The notes under the pieces are model-generated. The model had not been told where the DNA came from. It saw only the letters and a program-made list of their open reading frames with translations, and searched no databases. This document shows positions 1-6,529 of a DNA stretch of 10,887 bases, one piece after another (positions within the stretch are counted from its first letter, which is position 1; each line of letters begins with the position of its first letter). A program made the translations under genes and the position numbers. The DNA comes from DASXRA01 sp035263725 (lineage in GTDB: Bacteria; Actinomycetota; Actinomycetes; Mycobacteriales; Jatrophihabitantaceae): assembly GCA_035263725.1 (NCBI GenBank), contig DATFRC010000266.1, forward strand, positions 1 to 10,887, written 5' to 3'.

Positions 1-1
1 C

Positions 2-127
2 GACACCGTGGCCGATCGGTTGGATGCCCACGCGCGAGAACTCCGCGGAGCACGCACCCACGAACTTGGCGCAGACGCCGACCTGATCAAGCTCCCGAGG
101 CCGAAAGGCCGGCCAGCGACCCGCTGA
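2..127 (+). CDS. C-terminal end of a probable tyrosine-recombinase integrase (5' part outside the window)
   Basis: An open frame enters from the left edge and ends at TGA 125-127, giving 41 residues. It begins DTVADRLDAHARELRGA and finishes with a basic, proline-rich tail. From memory, actinobacterial phage/ICE tyrosine recombinases end this way: after the catalytic Tyr and a YGHLFPD-type segment comes an L(D)xVADRLDA helix and then a variable basic tail. The catalytic Arg, His and Tyr residues would lie upstream and cannot be seen. Context supports the call. The gene points at the 3' end of a tRNA-Arg gene about 310 bases away, with helically phased short repeats between, which is the usual layout of an integrase beside its attachment site. 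Alternative: the tail of another helical DNA-binding protein. Only the reading frame is certain; the family is inferred. Confidence 0.5.
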   Translation, partial: DTVADRLDAHARELRGARTHELGADADLIKLPRPKGRPATR

Positions 128-439
128 TCTCAAGCCACAGCACGAGTCCCGGGCAACCGCGGCGCGCACCACCAGCGCATCTGGAGCGAGCCGGTCATGA
201 TCGCTTTGATCAACTGCCTGCTCATCGCTGGCTATACCGACCGCGCCGTCGGTGACTGCATCGCAGCCAGAGTCGCGTCCCGGAGGTGCTGTCACGCCGA
301 CCCTCGTGACAGGCCTGAACGGTTCACCTGCGGATCGCGTGCGGACTTTTGCGGACCGTTTGCGGACTGAAGCCTAGTCGATCTTGGATGCGATAGCGGC
401 GTCGGACGTTACAGCCCAGCGAATCCGGGCCTTTCAGCG
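128..439. other. Gene-poor stretch between integrase tail and tRNA-Arg; probable attachment-site region
   Basis: I see no convincing gene in these 312 bases. The longest plus-strand frame starting with ATG (197-370, 57 codons) has a cysteine/arginine-rich C-terminal half and no visible ribosome binding site. Visible structure includes a small inverted repeat TGATC-gcttt-GATCA at 198-212, four TGCGGA repeats at 329-367, and a weak GC stem (GCCC/GGGC, around 414-430) next to the tRNA 3' end. The position, between an integrase-like tail and a tRNA 3' end, fits the recombinase-binding part of an integrated element. That role is inference. Confidence 0.4.
329..367. repeat. Four helically phased TGCGGA(C) direct repeats, candidate integrase arm-type sites
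   Basis: TGCGGA begins at 329, and TGCGGAC begins at 340, 350 and 361. The spacings of 11, 10 and 11 bases put every copy on the same face of the helix. Tyrosine integrases of the lambda class bind short direct repeats (arm-type sites) near the attachment core, and the core for tRNA-targeting elements is the tRNA 3' end, 73 bases to the right. The repeats and spacing are seen directly; the integrase-binding role is inferred. Confidence 0.5.
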
Positions 440-514
440 TGGCGCCCCCGGCAGGATTCGAACCTGCGCTCCCGCCTCCGGAGGGCGGTGCTCTATCCCC
501 TGAGCTACGGGGGC
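440..514 (-). tRNA. tRNA-Arg, anticodon CCG, with encoded CCA
   Basis: Reading the minus strand from 514, the cloverleaf is complete. The acceptor stem is GCCCCCG/CGGGGGC (508-514 with 444-450). The D arm is GCTC...GAGC. The anticodon stem is CCGCC/GGCGG around the loop CTCCGGA, giving anticodon CCG, which reads the Arg codon CGG. A 4-base variable region follows, then the T arm GCAGG-TTCGAAT-CCTGC. The discriminator is G (443) and the CCA end is encoded (440-442). Its 3' end faces the integrase-like tail on the left, so it is the likely insertion target of that element while remaining intact. The argS gene for its synthetase lies 1.7 kb to the right. Confidence 0.96.
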
Positions 515-526
515 TGGAACTAGGTC

Positions 527-532
527 AGGGTA
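527..532 (-). promoter_or_regulatory. Candidate -10 element for tRNA-Arg
   Basis: On the minus strand TACCCT matches the actinobacterial TAnnnT -10 pattern. It ends 12 bases before the mature 5' end of the tRNA, which leaves room for a short 5' leader removed by RNase P. No good -35 hexamer is visible 16-18 bases upstream, so this rests on one short match and its position. Confidence 0.35.
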
Positions 533-562
533 GCAGCCGCCCGATATGGAACATCCTGCCGA

Positions 563-578
563 AGCCCGCCGGCGGGCT
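563..578 (-). terminator. GC palindrome downstream of the DUF3105-DUF305 pair, possible terminator
   Basis: AGCCCGCC/GGCGGGCT is a perfect 16-base palindrome. It can fold as a 6-bp stem with a CCGG loop, 51-66 bases past the DUF305 stop. There is no T-tract, so it would be a U-less terminator of the kind suggested for high-GC actinobacteria, or a Rho-assisted one. A smaller hairpin (GCAGC/GCTGC, 611-623) sits directly after the DUF305 stop. Either could mark the end of the transcript. Confidence 0.35.
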
Positions 579-628
579 CAGCCGTTCATGGCGGCGCTGG
601 TCAACAATTCGCAGCCTGGCTGCAGTCA

Positions 629-1306
629 TCAGTCCGGCGGCGGCAGCGGTGATCCACCCAGCTGGCGCAGCAGTTGCTCCATCGTGACGATCTCGTTGCT
701 CTGGTTCTGGACCATCTTCCGCGCGAGATCACGAACGTAGGACTGGCCGGCGTGGGCCGCCGCGTATTGGGCCATTGGGATGCCGCCCTGGTGATGGCGG
801 ATCATCAGCTGCAGAAAGTAGATGTCGAGTGGCTTGCCGGTAAGGCTGAGCAGCTTGTTGATCTCGGACTGGGTGGCCATGCCCGGCATCAGCCCGTTGG
901 CTTCGAGATGATCGTGGCCGCTCATCCATGACATCTGGGGAATGTTCGAGCTTCGCGTCAGGCCCCAGCCGTCGAGCCAGCCCTGCATCTGGCCCAGCTC
1001 GACGTACTGAGCGGTCTCGATGTCGTACGCGAGCAGTTTGATCGACGGGTCGTCCGTGTGGTCGCGGGTATATCCCGCCATCTGGACGGCCTGGTCGTGG
1101 TGCGCCGACATGTCCCGTGCGAAGCCCGCGTCGACCGACGAGGCGCTAACCGAGGACGAGCCGCGGTTGCCGAGCAGCCAGCCGACCGCGCCGGCGATCA
1201 CCAGCGCGGCAACCACGAGGATCCCGATGAGGACGACCCGGAGTGTCCGCGACGGCGCGACCTCCTGGTCGGGCAGGTCGGTCGCGACGTCGAGGTCGCT
1301 GCTCAT
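629..1306 (-). CDS. DUF305 domain membrane-anchored protein
   Basis: A 225-residue protein of unknown function. Residues 1-20 are polar, 21-46 form one hydrophobic segment (likely signal anchor), and 60-217 match the DUF305 pattern, a helical, ferritin-like family. That pattern shows as two His-His motifs: MSAHHDQAVQMA (about 66-77) and LMIRHHQGGIPMAQ (about 167-180). A Met/His-rich stretch (MSWMSGHDH, 125-133) lies between them. The paired histidines and methionines suggest metal binding outside the membrane, but no substrate is established. The ATG at 1304-1306 is chosen because it overlaps the stop of the upstream DUF3105 gene as ATGA. No strong ribosome binding site precedes it, so translation is probably coupled. 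The frame stays open well upstream, but only antisense-like sequence lies there. A DUF3105-DUF305 pair beside argS also occurs, from memory, in other actinobacteria such as Streptomyces. Confidence 0.88.
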   Translation of the reverse strand: MSSDLDVATDLPDQEVAPSRTLRVVLIGILVVAALVIAGAVGWLLGNRGSSSVSASSVDAGFARDMSAHHDQAVQMAGYTRDHTDDPSIKLLAYDIETAQYVELGQMQGWLDGWGLTRSSNIPQMSWMSGHDHLEANGLMPGMATQSEINKLLSLTGKPLDIYFLQLMIRHHQGGIPMAQYAAAHAGQSYVRDLARKMVQNQSNEIVTMEQLLRQLGGSPLPPPD

Positions 1307-2079
1307 GGCGTCGCGGGCTGCCACAGCGGATGGCCGAACGTGCTCGGGTGCTGCTTGAACGTGGGCTGCGAGCAGGTGGCCCCGAGCTCCGGCGTGGTCT
1401 TCGGGTTGTAGCGCAGGGCGCTGATGAATTTCTGGATGCGCGGGTCGGATGCCGAGTTGAGGAACAGCTGGTAACCCCACGACTGCAGAGATATCGGCGT
1501 CTTCAGGTTCGGATAGGGGCTCATCGCGGTGCGATCCTGGCCCTCGACAAACGTCGCCAGCTTCGAGACCTCGGACTCTGCGAGGCCGGGCCGGTACGTG
1601 ATCCAGACGGCGCCGTGCTCGAGCATGTGCACGGCGTTCTCGTTGGCGATCGCCGCGGCGTACACCGTGCCGCTGCAGTCCGCCCAGTACTGGCTGTGGT
1701 TGCCACCGACTGGCGGGGACGAGTCGTACTTGATCGTGCCCTGGACGTGGTTGCGATCGGCCTGTGGCTTGAACGTGACGCCCTCGATGTCCCTGGCGCA
1801 CTGAAGTTCGTTCAGATATGTCGTGGAATTGTTGCCGATCATCTTCGTGCAACCGCCGTTGGCACTCGTCTTCGAGCTGTTGTGGACGACGGCGTAGACG
1901 ATGATGCCGGCCGCGAACACCACGACAACTGCGACGATCGCGATCAGTCCCCAGGGCGTTTGCTTCTGGTTGACGATCGACTTGCCGGGCTTCTTCTTCG
2001 CCGGCGGGCGCTTGGCCGGTGCGGACCGGGGCGTCGCTTTACGCGACGCGGGCGTGGTGGGCGGCTTGCGCTGGGCCAT
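1303..2079 (-). CDS. DUF3105 domain membrane-anchored protein
   Basis: A 258-residue protein of unknown function. Residues 1-41 are cytoplasmic, very basic and rich in Pro/Ala/Lys. Residues 42-66 are one transmembrane segment. The rest is the DUF3105 domain, probably outside the membrane. Its signatures are visible: PPVGGNHSQYW (122-132), an ENAVHMLEHGAVWI block (147-160), YRP (162-164) and SPYPNL...SWGYQL (187-204). Four cysteines (77, 94, 135, 236) follow the membrane segment and could form two disulfides. The conserved histidines (127, 151, 155) look like a possible metal or active site, which is inference. ATG 2077-2079 is preferred over an in-frame TTG 30 bases upstream because GGCAGG precedes it at a suitable distance. 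The gene leads a two-gene unit with DUF305 (ATGA overlap) and is divergent from argS. Confidence 0.88.
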   Translation of the reverse strand: MAQRKPPTTPASRKATPRSAPAKRPPAKKKPGKSIVNQKQTPWGLIAIVAVVVVFAAGIIVYAVVHNSSKTSANGGCTKMIGNNSTTYLNELQCARDIEGVTFKPQADRNHVQGTIKYDSSPPVGGNHSQYWADCSGTVYAAAIANENAVHMLEHGAVWITYRPGLAESEVSKLATFVEGQDRTAMSPYPNLKTPISLQSWGYQLFLNSASDPRIQKFISALRYNPKTTPELGATCSQPTFKQHPSTFGHPLWQPATP

Positions 2080-2117
2080 GGGCCTGCCTTTGGCATGGAT
2101 CGACGGCAATCGCGCTC

Positions 2118-2123
2118 AGTGTA
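2118..2123 (-). promoter_or_regulatory. Candidate -10 element for the DUF3105-DUF305 pair
   Basis: TACACT on the minus strand fits TAnnnT and would start transcription near 2111, about 32 bases before the DUF3105 ATG. No clear -35 hexamer is visible. It is a weak call, based on motif and position in the only divergent gap available. Confidence 0.3.
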
Positions 2124-2173
2124 AGTTGTCGCCGTGTGAGCCGTCGCCGGGGCGCCGGCCGGTCAGCGAATCC

Positions 2174-2187
2174 GGGCCGCACGGCCC
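2174..2187. promoter_or_regulatory. Perfect inverted repeat in the argS promoter, candidate operator
   Basis: GGGCCG-CA-CGGCCC is an uninterrupted two-fold symmetric 14-mer. It ends two bases before the candidate -10 (TAGGAT, 2190-2195), so it lies in the -10/-35 spacer where a dimeric regulator would block or remodel RNA polymerase. If the transcript starts at the GTG, the repeat is not transcribed and must act as DNA. No regulator is identified. GC-rich palindromes arise fairly often by chance in this composition. Confidence 0.35.
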
Positions 2188-2189
2188 AC

Positions 2190-2195
2190 TAGGAT
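2190..2195 (+). promoter_or_regulatory. Candidate argS operon -10 element, possibly giving a leaderless mRNA
   Basis: TAGGAT fits the actinobacterial -10 consensus. Counting 7 bases from its last T puts the transcription start at 2202-2203, on the GTG start of argS. Leaderless GTG/ATG transcripts are common in mycobacteria and relatives. The same bases include AGGA (2191-2194), 8 bases before the GTG, which would serve as a ribosome binding site if transcription starts further upstream. Both readings are possible. No good -35 is seen. Confidence 0.45.
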
Positions 2196-2202
2196 CATTC
2201 GA

Positions 2203-3855
2203 GTGAACCCGCAGGAACTCGCCGCCGCCGTATCGTCGGCCGTCGCTGCGTCCCTTGACGCGGGTGAGTTCAGTGGGACGCGTCCCAGCGAGGTAGTCGT
2301 AGAGCGGCCCAAGAACCGCGATCACGGCGACTACGCCACGAATGTCGCGCTGCGTATGGCGAAGGCGGCTGGACGTCCGCCGCGCGAGGTCGCGGAGGCG
2401 ATCGCGGCCAGACTGCGCACCACCGATGGCATCGCGAAGGTCGAGGTCGCCGGTCCGGGCTTTCTCAACATCACCCTGGCGTCCGGGTCGCTCGGCCAGT
2501 TGGCTCGCACGATCGTCGACGCCGGTGAGGCATATGGGCGTGCTGACGCGTTCGCCGGGCAGCGCATCAACCTCGAGTTCGTCTCGGCCAACCCGACCGG
2601 ACCGCTCACCCTGGCCAGTGCCCGGTGGGCCGCGGTCGGAGACGCGCTTGCCCGGGTCCTCACGGCGCAGGGCGCCGCAGTGACGCGCGAGTACTACCTC
2701 AACGACTACGGCGGGCAGATCGACCGGTTCGCGGCATCGCTGCTGGCACGCGCGCACGGCGAACCGACGCCCAGCGACGGCTACCCGGGCGAGTACGTCG
2801 ACGAGATCGCCGCGGCCGTCGTCGTAGAGGTGCCCGGCGTCCTCGACCTTCCTCGCGACGAAGCACAGACGGTGTTCCGTCGTGAAGGTGTGCGGCTGAT
2901 GTTCGACGAGATCGTCGCATCGCTCGCAACGTTCCGGGTCGATTTCGACGTGTTCTTCTCGGAGAGCTCGCTGCACGAGTCGGGCGCCGTCGACAAGGTC
3001 GTGCAGGAGCTCAGGGACAGCGGCAGCATCTACTTCAAGGACGGCGCGTGGTGGCTGCGCTCAAGCGAGTACGGCGACGATAAGGACCGCGTCGTCATCA
3101 AGAGCGACGGCCGCGCCGCCTACATCGCGGCCGACATCGCCTACGCCGAAGACAAGCGCGCGCGTGGCTTCGACCTGTGTATCTATCTGCTCGGAGCCGA
3201 CCACCACGGCTACATCGGCCGCCTCAAGGCTGCCGCGGCGGCGCTCGGCGACAATCCCGATGCGTTCGAGGTGATCATCGGGCAGATCGTGCGACTGGTT
3301 AAGGGCGGCCAGCCGGTGCGGATGGGCAAGCGCACCGGGAACATCGTGACGATGGACGACCTCGTCGAGTCGGTCGGGGTGGACGCTGCGCGTTACTCGC
3401 TCGAGCGCGGCGCGATGGACTCCGCCTTGGATGTCGACCTCGACATTCTCGTCAAGCGCACCAATGACAACCCCGTGTTCTATGTGCAGTACGCCCACGC
3501 CCGGCTTTCATCGCTGGCCCGGAATGCCACCGCACTGGGCATCTCCCAGTCGGGCGACCCCGATCTGTCGCTGCTGGATCATGAACGGGAGACCGAGCTG
3601 CTGGGCGTGCTCGGCGAGTTCCCGCGCATCGTCAGCTCGGCGGCCGAACTGCGGGCGCCGCATCGAATAGCGCACTACCTGGAGGACCTCGCCGGCTACT
3701 ACCACCGCTTCTACGACGCCTGCCGGGTGCTGCCGCAGGGCGACGAGCCGGCGACTCCGCTCACGGATGCGAGGCTGTGGCTCTGCGAGGCCACCCGGGT
3801 CGTTCTCGAGAACGGGCTCGGGTTGCTTGGTGTCAGCGCTCCGGAGCGGATGTGA
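2203..3855 (+). CDS. argS: Arginyl-tRNA synthetase with a non-canonical HIGH motif
   Basis: A 550-residue class I synthetase that attaches arginine to tRNA-Arg in the cytoplasm. The N-terminal additional domain that grips the tRNA elbow spans about 1-95, including PKNRDHGDYATNVA (36-49). The Rossmann catalytic domain spans about 120-400 and the anticodon-binding helical (DALR) domain about 430-550, ending in the familiar GVSAPERM. The oddity is at the active site. After SANPTGP (128-134), where relatives have H-[IVL]-G-[GH], this protein has T136-L-A-S139, so no HIGH histidine is present. The KMSK-equivalent loop reads VRMGKRTGN (372-380). The rest, such as LGADHHGYI and VFYVQYAHARLSS, is conserved, so this is a variant enzyme rather than a decaying gene. 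The GTG start fits family length and the promoter. It opens a coupled operon with lysA, hom, thrC and thrB. Confidence 0.96.
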   Translation: MNPQELAAAVSSAVAASLDAGEFSGTRPSEVVVERPKNRDHGDYATNVALRMAKAAGRPPREVAEAIAARLRTTDGIAKVEVAGPGFLNITLASGSLGQLARTIVDAGEAYGRADAFAGQRINLEFVSANPTGPLTLASARWAAVGDALARVLTAQGAAVTREYYLNDYGGQIDRFAASLLARAHGEPTPSDGYPGEYVDEIAAAVVVEVPGVLDLPRDEAQTVFRREGVRLMFDEIVASLATFRVDFDVFFSESSLHESGAVDKVVQELRDSGSIYFKDGAWWLRSSEYGDDKDRVVIKSDGRAAYIAADIAYAEDKRARGFDLCIYLLGADHHGYIGRLKAAAAALGDNPDAFEVIIGQIVRLVKGGQPVRMGKRTGNIVTMDDLVESVGVDAARYSLERGAMDSALDVDLDILVKRTNDNPVFYVQYAHARLSSLARNATALGISQSGDPDLSLLDHERETELLGVLGEFPRIVSSAAELRAPHRIAHYLEDLAGYYHRFYDACRVLPQGDEPATPLTDARLWLCEATRVVLENGLGLLGVSAPERM

Positions 3856-5258
3856 GCAGGTCGGCGCATCCGGCCGGGCCCCGGCACGCCGATGTGCTGC
3901 CCGAGCAGCTGCCGTCGGGGCCGCCGGACGACCTGAACGTGCTCGCGTCGGGCATATGGCCGGCCTCCGCGCGGCGGATCGACGGCGAGCTGTACCTCGG
4001 CGGCCTGCCGGCATCCGCGCTGGTCACGCGGTACGCCACGCCCGCGACCTTCCTCGACGAGGACGACGTGCGTGAGCGCGCCCGCGCCTTTGCCACGGCG
4101 TTCGCGGGCGGCGACGTCTACTACGCGGGCAAGGCGTTCCTCTGCACCGCTGTCGCGGGTTGGATCGCCGACGAGGGACTCGGCCTGGACGTCTGCACCG
4201 GGGGAGAGCTCGCCGTGGCGCTGGCCGCTCGCATCCCGCCGCAACGCGTTGCGATGCATGGCAACAACAAGTCGCGCGCCGAGTTGGAGCGTGCCGTGGC
4301 CGCCGGCATCGGCCACATCGTTCTCGACTCGTTCGCGGAGATCGAGCGGCTCGCCGAGGTGGCCGCTGCTGCCGGTATCAGGCAGCGGGTGCTGGTTCGG
4401 GTCACCGTCGGCGTCGAGGCGCACACCCACGAGTTCATCGCGACGGCCCACGAGGACCAGAAGTTCGGCTTCTCGCTGTCGGGCGGGCAGGCAGAGCAGG
4501 CGGTGGCCGCGGTGCTGGCCGCACCGTCGCTGCACCTCGCCGGGCTGCACTCGCACATCGGCTCGCAGATCTTCGACACGGCAGGCTTCGAGATCGCGGC
4601 CCATCGCGTCGTCGGACTCGCGGCGGCGATCCGCGCCCGGCACGGCGTGGAGGTCGCCGAACTGAACCTTGGCGGCGGGCTCGGAATCGCATACGTCCCG
4701 GACGACGATCCGGAGTCGCCGAAGGAGATCGCCCAGCGCCTGACCGCAATCGTCGAACGCGAGTGCGCGGCGGCCGGCCTTGCGCAGCCGCGGCTGTCCG
4801 TCGAACCGGGCCGGGCCATCGTCGGCCCGGCCGGCGTAACTGTTTACGAGGTTGGCACCGTCAAGGACGTCGTGCTAGACGGGGGCCATACCCGGGCGTA
4901 TGTCTCCGTCGACGGCGGCATGAGCGACAACATCCGTACCGCGCTGTACGACGCGAGCTACACCTGCACGCTGGCCAATCGTGCCTCGACCGCGCCGCCG
5001 AAGCTCGCCCGCGTCGTGGGCAAGCACTGCGAGAGCGGCGACATCGTCGTGCGCTACACGTGGCTGCCCGCCGATGTCCGGCCCGGCGATCTGCTCGCCG
5101 TGGCGGGCACGGGGGCGTACTGCCGCAGCATGGCCAGCAACTACAACCACGTTCCCCGTCCGCCCGTGGTCTCCGTACGTCGCGGTACGGCGAGTGTGCT
5201 GGTGCGCCGGGAGACCGAGGACGACCTGCTGCGCCTCGACACGGGGGTCTCGCCATGA
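3852..5258 (+). CDS. lysA: Diaminopimelate decarboxylase
   Basis: A 468-residue PLP enzyme of fold type III that decarboxylates meso-diaminopimelate to L-lysine, the last step of lysine synthesis in the cytoplasm. The alanine-racemase-like barrel carries the PLP lysine in YYAGKAFL (K94), the HSHIGSQ motif (233-239), GGG (274-276) that binds the cofactor phosphate, and EPGRAI (318-323). The C-terminal sheet domain supplies HCESGD (392-397, Cys393 acting across the dimer) and GAYCRSMASNYN (421-432). GTG at 3852 is chosen because it overlaps the argS stop as GTGA and has GGAG five bases upstream. This leaves about 30 poorly conserved N-terminal residues before the conserved WP...L segment. From memory, argS-lysA is an operon in Corynebacterium, where lysine and arginine signals meet. 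No lysine riboswitch is visible because the junction overlaps. Confidence 0.96.
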   Translation: MSRSAHPAGPRHADVLPEQLPSGPPDDLNVLASGIWPASARRIDGELYLGGLPASALVTRYATPATFLDEDDVRERARAFATAFAGGDVYYAGKAFLCTAVAGWIADEGLGLDVCTGGELAVALAARIPPQRVAMHGNNKSRAELERAVAAGIGHIVLDSFAEIERLAEVAAAAGIRQRVLVRVTVGVEAHTHEFIATAHEDQKFGFSLSGGQAEQAVAAVLAAPSLHLAGLHSHIGSQIFDTAGFEIAAHRVVGLAAAIRARHGVEVAELNLGGGLGIAYVPDDDPESPKEIAQRLTAIVERECAAAGLAQPRLSVEPGRAIVGPAGVTVYEVGTVKDVVLDGGHTRAYVSVDGGMSDNIRTALYDASYTCTLANRASTAPPKLARVVGKHCESGDIVVRYTWLPADVRPGDLLAVAGTGAYCRSMASNYNHVPRPPVVSVRRGTASVLVRRETEDDLLRLDTGVSP

Positions 5259-6529
5259 GGGTGGCGATGCTGGGTTGCGGCGTCGTGGGCTCGCAAGTGG
5301 CCCGCCTGCTGCGCGAGCAGGCCGACGAGCTGGCCGCCCGGATCGGGGCGCCGCTCGAGCTCGTCGGGGTTGCGGTGCGCCGACCCAACCGGCACCCGGA
5401 CGTCCCGGCGGACCTGCTGACCACGGACGCGGCCAGCCTGGTTGCGCGGGACGACGTCGACATCGTGGTCGAGGTGATCGGCGGCATCGAGCCGGTGCGG
5501 ACGTTGCTGCTGGACGCCCTGCGCGGCGGCAAGAGTGTGGTGAGCGCCAACAAGGCTTTGCTTGCCGAAGACGGCGCGACGCTGCACGACGCGGCCGCGG
5601 CGGCACATGTGGATCTGTACTACGAGGCGGCCGTCGCCGGGGCGATCCCGCTGTTGCGCCCGCTGCGAGAGTCGCTGGCCGGCGATCGCATCACCCGGGT
5701 CACGGGCATCGTCAACGGCACCACGAACTTCATCCTCTCCCGGATGGACGCGACCGGCTCGGGCTTCGACGAGGCGCTGGCCGAAGCCACCGCGCTGGGC
5801 TACGCGGAAGCCGATCCGACCGCCGACATCGACGGCTTCGACGCGGCGTCCAAGGCGGCGATCCTCGGTGGGCTGGCGTTCCACACTCGCGTGACCGCAG
5901 GCGACGTGTACCGCGAGGGCATCGGCGACGTGACCGCGGCCGACATCGCGAGTGCCAAGGCGATGGGATGCACGATCAAGCTGCTGGCGATCTGCGAACG
6001 GGCGAGCGGGGCGGTCTCGGCTCGCGTGTACCCGGCGATGCTTCCGCGCAGCCATCCCTTGGCCGCCGTCGGCGATGCGTTCAACGCCGTCTTCGTCGAG
6101 GCGGATGCCGCCGGCTCGCTGATGTTCTACGGCCGTGGCGCAGGGGGAGCGCCGTCGGCTAGCGCCGTGCTGGGCGACGTGGTCGCAGTGGCTCGCAACC
6201 GGCGAAACGGCAGCCGCGGTACCGGAGAGAGCGCGTACGCCGCATTGCCGATCCTGCCGATGGGTGATGTCGCGACGCGCTATCACGTCGCGCTCGACGT
6301 GGCCGACCGGCCGGGCGTGCTGGCGGGCGTCGCCGGGGCGTTCGCCGAACAACAGGTGAGCATCCAGACGGTCCGTCAGGAAGGGCGCGGCGACGCAGCG
6401 ACGCTCGTCATCGTCACCCACAGCGCGGCCGATGCGGCACTGGCAAAGACGGTCGACCGGCTTACCGGCATGGACTTCATTCGGGGGGTCGCGAGCGTCA
6501 TGCGTGTCGAGGGGATGCCCGGTGAATGA
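5255..6529 (+). CDS. hom: Homoserine dehydrogenase with C-terminal ACT domain
   Basis: A 424-residue cytoplasmic enzyme that reduces aspartate semialdehyde to homoserine with NAD(P)H, the branch point towards threonine and methionine. The N-terminal nucleotide-binding fold has GxGxxG (G7, G9, G12). K100 in VSANKALL, EAAVAGAIP (124-132) and VNGTTNFIL (153-161) follow. The substrate and dimer region is GYAEADPTADIDGFDAASK (182-200), ending at the conserved K200. Residues about 344-415 (VALDVADRPGVLAGVAGAF...) form an ACT domain, which in this class gives feedback inhibition by threonine. It is a stand-alone enzyme with no fused aspartokinase. ATG 5255 overlaps the lysA stop as ATGA. The frame stays open far upstream inside lysA, but the glycine motif must be at the N-terminus, so the start is secure. 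Confidence 0.97.
   Translation: MRVAMLGCGVVGSQVARLLREQADELAARIGAPLELVGVAVRRPNRHPDVPADLLTTDAASLVARDDVDIVVEVIGGIEPVRTLLLDALRGGKSVVSANKALLAEDGATLHDAAAAAHVDLYYEAAVAGAIPLLRPLRESLAGDRITRVTGIVNGTTNFILSRMDATGSGFDEALAEATALGYAEADPTADIDGFDAASKAAILGGLAFHTRVTAGDVYREGIGDVTAADIASAKAMGCTIKLLAICERASGAVSARVYPAMLPRSHPLAAVGDAFNAVFVEADAAGSLMFYGRGAGGAPSASAVLGDVVAVARNRRNGSRGTGESAYAALPILPMGDVATRYHVALDVADRPGVLAGVAGAFAEQQVSIQTVRQEGRGDAATLVIVTHSAADAALAKTVDRLTGMDFIRGVASVMRVEGMPGE

Noticed and set aside
198..212. Inverted repeat TGATC-gcttt-GATCA as an operator
   Set aside because: Arms of only five bases, with no nearby gene start on either strand that I trust.
197..370. 57-codon frame between integrase tail and tRNA
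   Set aside because: No ribosome binding site, cysteine/arginine-rich C-terminal half, and its end runs through the TGCGGAC repeats.
439..687. Plus-strand frame beginning MAPPAGFEPAL
   Set aside because: This is translation through the antisense of the tRNA T-arm, a familiar annotation artefact.
629..1852. Minus-strand open frame extending DUF305 to 407 residues
   Set aside because: The extra N-terminal part lies over the DUF3105 gene in another frame, looks like arginine-rich shadow sequence, and precedes the natural membrane anchor. The ATGA overlap fixes the start at 1306.
4160..5254. Long open frame upstream of and continuous with hom
   Set aside because: It is arginine-rich shadow translation of lysA. 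The nucleotide-binding glycine motif of Hom must be N-terminal, so hom starts at 5255.
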